Of a stretch of 64,000 nt of DNA, positions 1-10,860 are shown in pieces. Each line of letters begins with the position of its first letter. Positions within the stretch are counted from its first letter, which is position 1. Below the pieces are notes generated by a model, which saw only the letters and a list, made by a program, of their open reading frames with translations, had not been told where the DNA came from and ran no database searches. Where the stretch lies: NCBI GenBank assembly GCA_009741485.1, contig CM019236.1:68763902-68827901 (forward strand), in the 5' to 3' direction. A program made the position numbers and the translations under genes. Source of the DNA: Malurus cyaneus samueli. Taxonomy: Eukaryota > Chordata > Aves > Passeriformes > Maluridae.

Positions 1-167
1 TCTCCGTGATGAATGTGTTCACGCCGTGAGCATAAAAAATCCCGGGAGAACGTTTTGATTGTGTGCACTTTAGAACCGTGATAGAAGCATCACATTTATC
101 CTGACATTAAACTTCACGAGCTGTAACTTGGCACAGAACAAGCTTTTATTTTTGCCTGAACAGGACG

Positions 168-284
168 ATGGTGCTTTGTTTCCTGAGCAGAGCCCTACCA
201 CACGTGAGGCACTCACCCAGCCCTCTGGGGAGACCGCTCTGCTCCGCCAGCACAGAGAAGCCAGTGCTGACTTTATTCACCAAG
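168..284 (+). CDS. C5orf63: C5orf63 coding exon 1 (residues 1-39)
   Basis: This part encodes the N-terminal leader and the first beta strand, ending LTLFTK, followed by a good donor (AAG|gtaaga at 285). A pyrimidine-rich stretch ending in AG at 162-163 could be an acceptor, so the exon probably begins at 164 and a further 5' UTR exon would lie outside the window. If the exon instead extends left, the in-frame TAA at 108-110 still limits the coding start to 168. The leader residues are less conserved than the rest in my recollection of the family, so the exact start is less certain than the exon end. Confidence 0.85.
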
Positions 285-3200
285 GTAAGAGCTGTTTACA
301 CAATAAAGCTGGCCAAACTCTCTGTCTACCGGCTTTGACACACAGGAATCACAAATTAAATGGCTTGTCCTTGTTTTTTTTTCCCCCTTCAGAGTTGTAT
401 TGGGTGTTTTATCAGCGGCTTTGTGTACGCCAGGTTTTGCAGCACGGTCCTGCTGTCATTGTAAAATGCAAGAATTAGCAACCAACAAAGATTTCAGTGC
501 AGTTGTGCCTCAGTGATGCTGTGGTTCATTTACTGGTTGAAGATTTGGCCCAGCTGCCAGTGTTTCACCCTGAAAAGGGAGAATAGAGATGCGTTATTTT
601 ACATAATCTACCAAGCACAAGCATCAGCAGTCAAAGCAGGCTCTTCAAAGTACTCAATGTTTGATTTCAGCACCACCTGTGAGACTGTAAAATGTGTCCA
701 AATAGTGTTGGCAGCACATGGGGACAAAAATGTATTCTGTTTTACTCCCTTTTTGCTTTACTGGCAGCACATAAAGCGCAGGTAGGATTCTTAGAAAAAG
801 ATGAGATGAGCAGGGAGGGTCATTTTTGGGCTGTCACATCCCATTAATTGTTCTCAGTTACTGCACTTCTATGAAGGATGGCAGAGGATGGGTTACGCTG
901 CATTTCTGTGGTGGTTGCAGCCCTTAAGAAGAGAATGACTACAAATGCAAAGCTCTGAGAGTTCTGACATCAATGTGGTGGCTTTGAATGTGATTAAAAT
1001 AATTTCCTCCTCCTGAACAATGTTCATTCCATCACTAACCATACTGGAGTGTTTAAACTGCGGCAAAAGGTTAAAAATATCAGCTAAACATCTACTGAAT
1101 AATCAAAACCATACTTCAAAGTTACAGCTTTCTGTCACCCTGCCCAGTTCAGCTTCATTCGCAATTAAAATGGGGTAAGGTAGGGAATAATGCTCTTACC
1201 TTTGGGTTAATAATTGATTAAAAAAAAAGTTCTTTGTGTCTTAAAATTTCCTGCTTGTAAGGCACTATGTGAAATCAGCTTTTCTAATTGCAGACATCCA
1301 GCAGTTCTCCAAAATGGCCTTTTGTTGAAGGTGTTTTTAAATTTAAATGTTAACTGTTAACTTTAAATGTTCACCAGCAATTGCAAGGCAAAGCACAGGC
1401 TATAAAAAAAATTAATCTGCCCTGTTACTTATGCTAATAAACCCCTTTTCTGCCTCTTTCTTGTTTTTAATAAGGAGAAGAGAGGAGGAGAAGGCAGAAG
1501 GGAGCTGTGACTTCTGCAGCAAACTGATAGAAACTACCAAACAGGTTTCCCCTTGTTTCCACTTTTATGACAGCACCAGCATTCGTGCTTCAGGTTTAAA
1601 AAAAAAGCCTTTTGCTTTTTTTCCCTGTTGCTGTTGCTGTTAAGGTTGCCGTTATCTCAGAGCAGTTCCCCTGTCCATCTTTTCTGTTCGGGTGCTGATG
1701 CCAGCACAAAAGAAGCAGTGGCAGGAATTTGGGTCTGGTTCCTTCAGCATCAGTGCCAGCTTGGAGTGGCCACAAAACTGCAGCACAAAAGGCAATTTTC
1801 TGTAGGAACAGATCTGTCCTTTCCAGCAGGTGTGTTGACTAACAGGCCGAGCTGTCAGCACAGCATAGGTCACGTTGGGAAGGGTTTTTTTCACTGCCTG
1901 AACAGCAGAAGTCCCTTTTGCTGGCACATCTCAGAGAGAAGGTTGTCCAAGACAGCCTTACCCAGGCAGCCCAATTACAAATTAATTCAAAGCAAGTGAT
2001 GGCAGAGGTGTGCTGCTGCACTCTTCTACTGACAAATGTGTCCTATTTTAACTGGAAGGAGCCTGGAGTGTTTCAAAAGTGATGTGCAGGGTTCTGGGTC
2101 GTTCTTTCAGTCACCAAAATCTGTTAGAGCAGTGCCTGCAAAAGCAACCAGAACCACAAAGAGCACAGTATTTCATCCTGCATATTTTTCACAGGTTGTC
2201 TTTGCAGGAAAGATAATTTTGATTAGATGTGAATTAAATTAGAGTATTTAACCCAAAGTAATTCACACACAGGAACTAAAATGTAGCTGTTTCAGGTTAG
2301 CTTCACATTTAAACAAGCCCTAGGAAGGCTTCAGTGAGAGAGAAGGATTTTTTTTTTCAGCTGTGGAAGGTGTTTTGTGGCAGAGGGACATGAACATCAC
2401 ATTCACCACCATATACTTTGTGAATTACGGCCAAATTCTGCTGTGACAAGCATTGAAGCAGCATTTTGTGAGTTACTTCTTCAGTCATGGACTGCATGGT
2501 CAGCAGGAGTCAGATGAGCAGCTGAAGCTAAAGGTCAGGGAGTTCTCAAAAATGGGAGGTTTTCTTTGGCTCCATCTCAGCTCCAAGCACTGCGGCTGCT
2601 TGCCACTTCTCCCTGCTGGGGGTTGCTCTCCTTCCAGCTCTCCAGTTTGGAAGGTCCTGCCTATTTTTTTTCCAGGAAAAGACATCCAGATTATCATAAA
2701 TTATCTCCTTTTCCTGCTTGAACCGAGCCAAATGCCTTGATCTGAGACAGGCTGGAAGTTACCTGTGTGACTTTCTCATTCCTCTCCTGGCAGGATTGGT
2801 GCCAGCAGTTGTCTTCCTTTGATGGTGATGGTGCTTTGAATATGCGCTGCTGACCAAAATGAGGGGTCTGTGCAGGGCCTTTCAGATTGTTCCCTTGGAT
2901 CAGCTTTTGGAAGTCTGTTCATTTGCTCCATTTTATTATTATTGCTCATTGTGTTTGAGAAATACAATAGCAAATTATTAAATTCAGTGGCTGGGCAGGT
3001 TTTGGGGTTTTTTTTTCATCCATACTGCATTGATAAATTAAGTTTTAGAAAGCCCTAAGTGTGCTTGGTACAGAGGAGGGAATCTGTATTTACAGTAATG
3101 AATGCTCCTGTGTGTGCTTCTTTACAGTAAAAAAAAAAAAAACTTTTTTGTTCCACTGTATGCCTTAAATTACTGTGTTTTCTTTCAGAAACCATGCCCT

Positions 3201-4208
3201 CTGTGTGATGAAGCCAAAGAAGTTCTTGAGCCATACAAGAGAAGGGTAATGTATGGCAATTGCATGTATATTTTCCACATAAAAAGAACAGTTAATCAGC
3301 ATTCTTTCTTTGTAAAAAGAAAATTGCTTGGATTTATTTGCATCTGTTATTCTCTCGTGGGTGACCTCTTCAAGACACGTTTCAGCACTGATTTCCATAA
3401 AACTCATTATCCTGAAGCATTTTGTGACAATGCTGCTCAAATAAGTATTGGCAAACTAAACCAACGTGCACCGTGCTGCAGTGGTTCTTGAAAACACTGA
3501 CTTTGTAAATGCTATTGCCCTGTCTGAAGGAGGGGTTTGCCACTTTTCATGAGGCAGGTAATGACATCATTTAGGAAGGATGTTACTAAGTAGGACTTTG
3601 AGTATTTGAACTACGCGTGATTGTAATTTTTGCCGTTCTTCAACCAGGTTTTGATCTTCTTGTTGAAAGAGGAAACTTTTAATGGCAGCACTAAGAGCTG
3701 TTGCCCTCTGCTGCCTGACAGGCAGCTGTCCTGTTCCCAGCTGGGTGTTTGGTGAGGTTGATGCTCACAGGAGAGTGGTTCTGTGTAGTGGAACAAAAAT
3801 ATCCTGGGCTGGGGAGGGACACCTTTGTGGACATGCAGCCAAGGGTCGTGGCTGCACATATTCTGTGCTCAAAAACCCAAACACTTAACCTAAAACACAA
3901 AGAAAAAAAACAAAATCTACAAAAAACCACCCTTGCATTTCTGAGAGAAAGACTGGCCAAAAGACAAGCAGGTATTTGTTGTTTTCCAGTGTCCAAGTAG
4001 GAACTGACCCATTTATTTTTTGTCACAGTTTATTCTGCAGGAGGTGGATATCACCCTTCCGGAGAACTCGATATGGTATGACAAATACAAATACGACATT
4101 CCTGTTTTTCACTTAAATGGGAAGTTCCTAATGAAGCATCGAGTGGACCTTCAGAAGTTTGAGGACTGGCTCACGAAGCTGGAGCTGCAAAGTGGTGGAA
4201 GCCAGTGA
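168..4208 (+). CDS. C5orf63: Glutaredoxin-like protein, C5orf63 orthologue (spliced, three coding exons)
   Basis: Joining 168-284, 3189-3245 and 4029-4208 gives an uninterrupted 117-codon frame ending in TGA. Both introns are phase 0 with GT-AG ends. The product matches my recollection of vertebrate C5orf63: an N-terminal PVLTLFTK strand, then CPLC (residues 42-45), DEAKEVLEPY, then ITLPENS, and DIPVFHLNG holding the probable cis-proline (Pro83) of a thioredoxin fold. The family (DUF836/glutaredoxin-like, related to yeast YDR286C) is expected to act in thiol-disulfide chemistry, but its substrate is not known to me. Residues 1-29 contain three Arg and no acidic residue, which would suit a mitochondrial presequence; this is inference. 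The start at 168 is the first in-frame ATG after a stop at 108-110 and has A at -3 and G at +4. The next gene downstream in mammals is MARCHF3. Confidence 0.93.
285..3188 (+). other. C5orf63 intron 1
   Basis: This non-coding stretch runs from the gtaaga donor to a pyrimidine-rich acceptor (ttttctttcag) at 3188. It is AT-rich and CpG-poor. I see only short homopolymer runs and no further exon, RNA gene or recognisable transposon. The short open frames inside it resemble nothing I know. Confidence 0.85.
3189..3245 (+). CDS. C5orf63: C5orf63 coding exon 2 with the CPLC redox motif
   Basis: This 57-base exon encodes 19 residues, KPCPLCDEAKEVLEPYKRR. The two cysteines of CPLC are the expected redox pair at the start of the first helix of a glutaredoxin fold. 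The donor follows directly (AGG|gtaatg). The open frame continues into the intron for about 80 codons, but that extension is unlike the family and is not coding. Confidence 0.93.
3246..4028 (+). other. C5orf63 intron 2
   Basis: Intron of 783 bases between gtaatg and the acceptor tttgtcacag at 4028. Open frames lie on both strands here, but none resembles a known protein. No repeat element is recognisable apart from A-rich stretches near 3,900. Confidence 0.88.
4029..4208 (+). CDS. C5orf63: C5orf63 coding exon 3 and stop
   Basis: This exon encodes the C-terminal 59 residues, FILQEVDITLPENS onward, including DIPVFHLNGKF with the presumed cis-Pro and the beta hairpin that closes the thioredoxin fold. 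It ends LELQSGGSQ and TGA at 4206-4208. The similarity to mammalian C5orf63 runs through nearly the whole exon, so the reading frame and stop are secure. Confidence 0.95.
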   Translation, partial: FILQEVDITLPENSIWYDKYKYDIPVFHLNGKFLMKHRVDLQKFEDWLTKLELQSGGSQ

Positions 4209-6045
4209 AGGAAATGCAGCTGGTGTGGATCTCAAAGTTGAAATGTACTGTGGACTGTGGAAAAAAAGTATTCATCATCTGGCCTTAAGTTTCTTAACAC
4301 AAATGGTATTCGAGTTCAAAATCTGCAGTGGCTCGTGCTGTGTTTTGTGTTTATCACCCAGCCCAGCTCCACCAGGAGCCTCCTTTTCATTTGCTGTTCT
4401 TGTGGGCTGGCTTTTTGCTGACAGAATCAGAGAACAGATAAAGTGAATTCTGTTTGTGAGGGGTTGGCATGGCCAGGTTTTAGTGGTGGGAGGTGGCACA
4501 GGGGTGGTTTCTGTGAGAAGCTGCTGGAAGCAGCTCCAGGATGGACACTGGCGATATCCGAGCCCTGAAGTGAGGCTGTGGTGCCTCTGGGATAACAAGA
4601 TTTAAAAGGGTGGACAAACAGCCTGCACAACACCAGGGCGAGAAATGTGAGAGAAATGTGAGAGAAATGTCTGCTCTGCAGACACCAGCGTTGGGAAGGA
4701 GCAGAAGGAAGGGCTCCAGGTGCTGGAGCTGGGCTTCCCCTGCAGTCTGTGGGGCAGCTGTGCCCCTGCAGCCCTTGGAAATGGCCAGGGCAGCAGAGAA
4801 CCCCCTGCAGCCCCTGCAGAGCAGGGGAATGTGCCTGGAGGGGACTGTGAGCTCCTGGGAAGCTGGTGGGAGCAGTTTCCTGGCTGGACCTGTGACCCTG
4901 AGGGGACACACACTGAGACAGCTCAGGGAGAACTGCACCAGTGGGAAGGACTCAAACCCTGAAAAAATTCATGGAGGACTCTCTCCCATGGGAGGGACCC
5001 CACGCTGGAGTAGGGGGAGAGGATGAGGTAGGAGAGAATGTTAAAATTACCATAAACCCCATTCTCACCTGAACCACCAAGGGGAAGGAGGAAGGGGAAA
5101 TGGAGAGTGGCGTTGAGCCTGGGTAGAAGGGACGGGTAGGAGAAAGGTGCTCCTAAGATTTTCTTTCTCTTTACCCTGCTTTTAAGACTTTTTTTTCTCT
5201 TTACCCCACTCTGATTAGATTGGTAATGAACCGACTTCCCTAAGCAAAGTCTGTTTCGCCTGTGACAGTGATCAGTGAGTGATCTCTGTTCCCATCCCAA
5301 CCTGTGTTTTCTCTCCCCTGCCCAGCTGGTGAGGGGACTGACAGAATGACTTTGGTGGGTGTGTGGCATCCAGCCAGCGTTTGGACATTGTTATGTGTGT
5401 AGGAGACTTCCTTGAAGAAGTCTAGGAGCCTACCCTAAATGATAATTTAAATGGAAAAGAGGACATTTACTTCTAAGTTAAAATAACACTGATTAAAGAC
5501 CACACACCCTCACTGGGGTTGTGTCTGTAGAATGATCATCACAGTTTGATGCAGCTCTTGATAACACCCAACACTGAAATAGTTCATTTTTCACATTTCA
5601 GTTCTGTCTGCAGAACAACTGCAAATCCATTTATCATGTGGCAAGAATGCCATTTTATCAAGGATTACTGCAGTTGTGCTAGAGCACAGGTGGCAATGCA
5701 GGCATGTGAAGGAGACAGAATGCCCAAGTTTAGTACATTTTCAGGAGGAAAAGGATGACAGATGCAGGAAATAAAACTATTTCAAGTTAAATAGTCTGTA
5801 ACAGACTGAAGAAAGTTGCTGGTATTTTTTTATCTACTTAGCAGATCTTTGAACAGACACTAATCCCTACCTGCTGCATCTCTGTTCTTATCATTGTGAT
5901 ATTCAGTCTTTTCTCATCTCTCACTAGGATTTAAGCGGTTTCACCTGACAGATGTGTCTCATTGAGGGCAGAATCCAGACACAATGCCAGCAGGATCAGC
6001 AAACTGAAATACAGTAGGAATCAGTACTGAGTGTGGTTTAATAAA
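4209..6045 (+). other. C5orf63 3' UTR and downstream flank
   Basis: Non-coding sequence follows the stop. The AATAAA hexamers I see are at about 5,769-5,774 and 6,040-6,045, so the transcript could end after either; this cannot be settled by eye. The part around 4,700-4,950 is GC-richer than its surroundings. A short 11-base tandem repeat (see 4,640-4,670) lies inside. Confidence 0.45.
4640..4670. repeat. Short tandem repeat, 11-base unit, about 2.8 copies
   Basis: The unit GAGAAATGTGA is repeated head to tail without mismatches. It is too short to be a named satellite and is probably replication slippage. Confidence 0.8.
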
Positions 6046-8407
6046 AGTCAGCTGACCTGCTGTGGGAAAATGGCATCTTCCTTCATGGCCTCACCCTCGG
6101 TGTCTTTAGCATTTAACAGATAATCTGCAATCCAGTTTTCATGTAACTCCAAGACGAAAAATTTCGGGGCATGAGAAGCAAAAATTAAAACTTCCTTCTG
6201 TCTTAGCAGCTTGAGTCCTCTCAGGCTGGGGTCTGAAACTCCCCAAGACTTCCAGGAGGGAGACCTGTGCCATTTTTACAGCAGAGAGCTGAGGTAAGTT
6301 CAGCCAATCATCGATCCACCGTGGTTTTCATCACCATTAGCAGAAGAAGAGGACTTTAGAGACAAAAACTTCTGTAGTTTCTGCAGTTCGTGATGCTACA
6401 ATCAAAATTCCAGCTGTACACTGCTGTCAAATAAAAGTTCTGAATTCCCTCTGGTCAGCAAGTGCCACTTGCTTTCTTCTGTGGTCTGAGAGTTTTTCCT
6501 TACTGGAGTTTTGTAATAAGGGAAATGCACAGAGTAACTCAACCATAGATAGCTCAAGGCTCTTCTGAAATGTAACAGCATTATCTCAAAGATATGGAAA
6601 ACAGAGTGTCATGTGGACTTGCCCCATTTCCCAAAATATATAACTGACAGAGAGTGGCAGAGCTGTCAGAGAGCATTTTGCCTTTATTTATATTTAATAG
6701 GGTCTGTTTTGGGAAGGGAAGAAAAGGAAAGGAAGCTAAAAGCAATCTCTTAATCGTTTTCAAGTTGATGAATCCTTGTTCCTTTTTCTCCGTAGCCAGT
6801 GCCAAGATACTTTTCCCCCTTTATTTTGTAACGTGAACGATAACAGGATTTCCATAATAACTTTGTCTGTTGTGTAGACTTTATGGGTGAGATGGAGCTT
6901 TTCTGCCAGGGCTGTGCTGCCAAAAACCTTCCAGTGGCTTTACTGTTCCACACTTTTAAGGGAGAGCGAGAGCTCTTCCCACCAGTTTGGACACAGGAAT
7001 TGGAGGTGGAATGTGTCAATGTGGAGCAGCTGGAAGGAGGAGCTGAGATGTGTTTGCTTCCAGATAAAAGCGCTGAAGGACGAGGTGAGGAGCAAAGCCC
7101 TGGCAACTTAATTTTGGATTTTAGGTGCTGCTGCAGGTTTCTCCTTGCAGAGTTAGATTGTGGGGAGGCTGCTGAAAGTGTTACTCCCTTCTCTGTTAAC
7201 TCCTTTGAGGAACACATAAATATGAAATAAAAACCCAGAGCCCACCCACCCTCTCTCCAAGCCACCAGCCCTGCTCGGTGCAATAAGACACGGAATTCTG
7301 TCTTCACATGAGGGTTCACATCTTCTGAGCAGCAGATCACACAGAGACGCATTTCAGTGCCATCCTCCGTATTCCCTGCTGTTATCCTCACTAAAAATAA
7401 CGATGTGAGTTTGTGACCCATAGGCAAAATAATGCATTAACCTTGGTGGGTGTGGGACTTCACCTCAAATGGTTCCCTGCTTTTAATTTCTTTTGGATGT
7501 GGGAGACTGTGTGACTTGAGGGGTCTGCACCTTCATTTTCCAAAAGCAAGGAAGGATGCATCATACAAAAATTGGAGGTTTGGGGTTTGGTTTTCCTTCT
7601 TTTTGCATATAAGAAATGCAGCAGTCTCCCAGCTCATGCATCTCTCTAATCGAATGTGTTAAAGTGAGATAGATATTAAAATGAGAAGGCAAATGCCCCT
7701 GCTGGATATATATTTATGGAGCAATATGCAACTTGGTGAAAGCTGGCAATTTACTCTTTTGGCAGGAGTGCAAAACCTCGTCGTGCACTATCCCTGTAAT
7801 GCAGAAGGAGCTGAAACCCAGGATGGATTTATTTCCTATTTCTGGCCAATTAAAAAGCACATACACAATGCCCCATCTTCTTCCAGTGGCTACAAAAAAA
7901 CAAATACCCACAGGGCTTGCTTGCTTCCTGAAATGTTCTACTCCTCTGGCTCTTTCTTTGTGTCTTTAAATTATACACAAGACACAGAAGAAAATGCCTC
8001 ATTTCTTCAGGCACAGCACTTTGGGCACAGCAGTGTCTTCCTGCCCAAACTGAACCAATAAATGTGGTCCATAATCTCAGATTCAGCAGTAATCACGTGG
8101 CCAGCAGGATTAACCACACGTGGGAGGGAACAAAACTCCATGTGCAAGTGTTTACAAGATCATATTTCTCTTTATTAAAAATTTAATTTCAGTGACAGCA
8201 TTATTTTTCCGGAAGTTTTGCTTTATGCTCTACCAATAAGATCTTTTTGTTTGCTTTTTTTTGTGTCATGGCCTGTTGTCAAGAAGGCTCCATCCCATTC
8301 TTGTGAAGCTGCTTTACCTTTTGCATCCAAACCTGGGAAGTCAGGTCTGGAGCCGTGAGAACAGAACAGTCTCCAGACAGGAACTTGAATAATGGCTTGC
8401 ACTGCTT
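6046..8407. other. Intergenic sequence, no gene seen
   Basis: AT-rich, CpG-poor DNA between C5orf63 and the CpG island. A 225-codon open frame on the minus strand (6,750-7,427) has no recognisable domain and no codon or splice context to support it. I see no repeat element or RNA gene. Confidence 0.6.
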
Positions 8408-8737
8408 GCATTGAGGAAGAGAAAAAAAACAAAACAACAAAAAAAAAAAAAAAAAAAAAAAAACCCAAAACCAAACAAAAAAAAAACCAAGAACCCCCAA
8501 ACCCCAAAAAACCAAACCAAACACAAAACAAACAAACACAAAAAACCGACCCAACAAAAAACACAAACCAAACAAAAAAAAAAACAACAACAAAAACCCA
8601 AAAGCCCAAAAACCCCCAAAAAAACAATGAAACACAAAACAAACTACAATAAAACCAAAACAAAACAAAAAAAAAAACAAAACAAAACACCCAAAAAACA
8701 AAAACACAACAAACTGAAAAACCAAACTCCCAAAACA
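8408..8737 (-). repeat. A/C-only low-complexity tract (T/G-only on the minus strand)
   Basis: About 330 bases are built almost entirely from A runs broken by one to five C residues, with a long A homopolymer near its left end (8,439-8,463). Read on the minus strand it resembles the T/G tracts found at 20.7, 38.6, 39.2, 41.6, 42.3 and 49.8 kb. Open frames through it give only Lys/Asn/Gln/Pro/Thr or Phe/Leu/Val/Gly/Cys runs and are not genes. Confidence 0.9.
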
Positions 8738-9929
8738 GGTAAGAACAACAAAACCATGCTCTGTACTCTATCCTCAGTTCCTGTACCATTTCAGAACAGA
8801 TTCTGATCTTGATCTGGATCTTCCAGAGAGAACTGACACATGACCAGGCTATCCAAGGTAGAATGAGTTCCTACAGGACATAAATGCTCTCAGCTGCCAG
8901 TCTTGTCCATGGAATGAACTTCAGAGGTTGAGGGCACTCCAGATCTCCTTCATTTCACCTCAGTGTTGCCTTCTGGGGCGCATGTGGTTCATCACAAGAA
9001 TAAAAAATAAAATTCTTCCAAGCATGCACAAATGTCACTGAAATGAGACACAACTGCATCCTCTCATCCATTCTCCTGTGGAGAAGTCAGAAGGACTGTG
9101 TATGACATGGATTTCTAGAATGAACCTGGATACTCAGTCACGGTGTGTAAAATTTAGGGTCTTGCTGCAGACCCGATAGTTTTAGCCTGACACCTAAAGA
9201 AATGAGGCTTGGACCATGTAATCACATGTCAGTTCCATCCTTTTCCTTTCTTTCTCCCCTTCCTCATCCTTTCCCAGGAATGTTTATTTAACCCAGAGAC
9301 TGGTAGAACAAGGGCATCTGGATGGGTTTTTTTCTTAGGGTTTTGGTAGTTCGTATATATTTTTTTTGTTTGTTCATTTTGGTTTGGGTTTTTCTTCAGC
9401 AATGCCATTCCCTGAAGATCTGCTCCCAGAAAGATGGCAATCATCTCTCCAACCAGTGGAGAAGAGCAAACCTCTGTGAATTGTAGGGAGCTGGCTGCTG
9501 CCAAGCCAACAGCAGAAGGACAGTTCTGTGCTGACTGCAACACTTCAGATGCCTCATCTAGCAGGAATAACAGAAAAAAACACAAAAACTACGAAGTGAC
9601 TTCACTGCCACTGCTGCTGGGGCAGGGAGTTTGTGGGATAAAGTACAGGCTCGTTGATTTCATACCTCACAAAACAGCCTGTTAAGTTGGAGTCAAGGGC
9701 TTTAAAAGCATCACTGCAAGATTCAGGTGATTGAAGACAAAAAAAGATGATCAGTACCCACAGTTAAACAGATAGGTTTGAAGTGTGTGCGGTTCCAGAC
9801 TGATAAATTTAATTTCTGTGCCAGGAGGGGAAACGTCTATCACAACACGGACCCCGAGGTGCCAAGAGCTGTACCTGCTGGGGTGCAAGTGACTTTGTTA
9901 ACGTTCCCCCTGCCGTGAAGAGCTGCATT
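8738..9929. other. Intergenic sequence, no gene seen
   Basis: Ordinary AT-rich DNA leading up to the CpG island. Small open frames exist on both strands but are unlike any family I know. No repeat element could be named. Confidence 0.55.
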
Positions 9930-10860
9930 TCTGCCTAATTTCCCTCTCCTGCCTCCTGCTCAGGTGTGCTGAGGGACTCGGACAGCCCGTGCGGAGCTCT
10001 CCCTTTTAACAAAAACACCTGTGTGCTGCTTCCATCTCCGCCTGGAGGTGCTGAGGGTGAACACGCAGCTGCAAATATCGGTGCGCTTTTTTCCTTCGCT
10101 GATAGGCGAGCAACCCCTCCCTGCCCCGGTAATTTGGCTTCTGGTACGATTTCGGCGCGTTTTGGTGCTTTAAAGCACAACTGTGCTCAGGGAACGCAGC
10201 AGTTTTACGAAATACCATCTCAGCCCTGACACAATCCTCAATTTCTGAGCAAAGCGAGCACGACAGAGGCAGTGAAATGCAGAGCTGTGGTGAGACAAGG
10301 ACAAATATCAGCCTTCGGGTTTATCCATCGCTATCTTTGGAACTCGGGGCTGTCATTTCCGATGAGGCTCGAACTGAGCCTCACCAACTCGGACGTTTTC
10401 ATTGACATCAGCACCGGAGCTCCGGGAAAGCTTTTTTTTCTCCCCTCTCGGACCATCGAGAAGAGGCTGTTTAGAGGTTTTAACTCCTGCGCGGCGGGAA
10501 AATGATGAATCCCTTGATTTCTCGCACTGTTCCGCTCAGAGAGCTGTCACTACCCGAGCGCTCCTTTGTGTCGCTGCTGCTCCGCGGGTACCGCCGGGGG
10601 AGTAGGAGGAGGAGGAGGAGGAGGAGGAGGAGGGGGTGGTCAGCGAGGTCCCGTGGCCACAGCCGACCAAACACGGGCGTCTGGCGGCTGCTGCTCGTGG
10701 CTCTTTCCTGGTTGTTTTTTTTTTTCGGCTGCTTCTCCGCGCTTTTTGGAAGGACTGCGAGTCCGGTGGAGGAAGTAAAGTTAATTGGCACATGAGGTGG
10801 AATATGTGGCTACGAGGTGGGGGGTTTGCTTTTTCTGTGCGGGAATAAATGCTCCTTCTT
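9930..10860 (+). promoter_or_regulatory. CpG island, candidate MARCHF3 promoter and first exon
   Basis: CpG density jumps here from near zero to about four or five per 60 bases (for example 10,081-10,200 and 10,501-10,620), then falls away after 10,850. It contains an AGG triplet run (10,604-10,633). In mammals MARCHF3 starts a short distance downstream of the C5orf63 3' end in the same orientation, and this island is in the corresponding place. MARCHF3 encodes a membrane RING-CH ubiquitin ligase whose first exon I believe is non-coding. The island is directly visible; the gene assignment and strand are inferred. No TATA box or firm exon-1 donor could be picked out. Confidence 0.6.
10604..10633. 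repeat. (AGG)10 microsatellite
   Basis: Ten perfect AGG triplets inside the CpG island, followed by more G residues. Purine-rich triplet repeats of this kind are common in GC-rich 5' UTRs and promoters. Confidence 0.95.

Noticed and set aside
128..478. 116-codon plus-strand frame over C5orf63 exon 1
   Set aside because: It is in a different frame from the true exon. The C5orf63 frame, starting at 168 and ending at the donor at 284, matches the family.
3102..3491. 129-codon frame containing CPLCDEAKEVL as a complete gene
   Set aside because: Only 3,189-3,245 is exon. The rest reads through a pyrimidine-rich acceptor on the left and past a GT donor on the right and does not match the family.
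6750..7427. 225-codon minus-strand open frame
   Set aside because: No domain, signal or conserved motif that I recognise, and no promoter or splice context. Frames of this size occur by chance in 64 kb on six frames.
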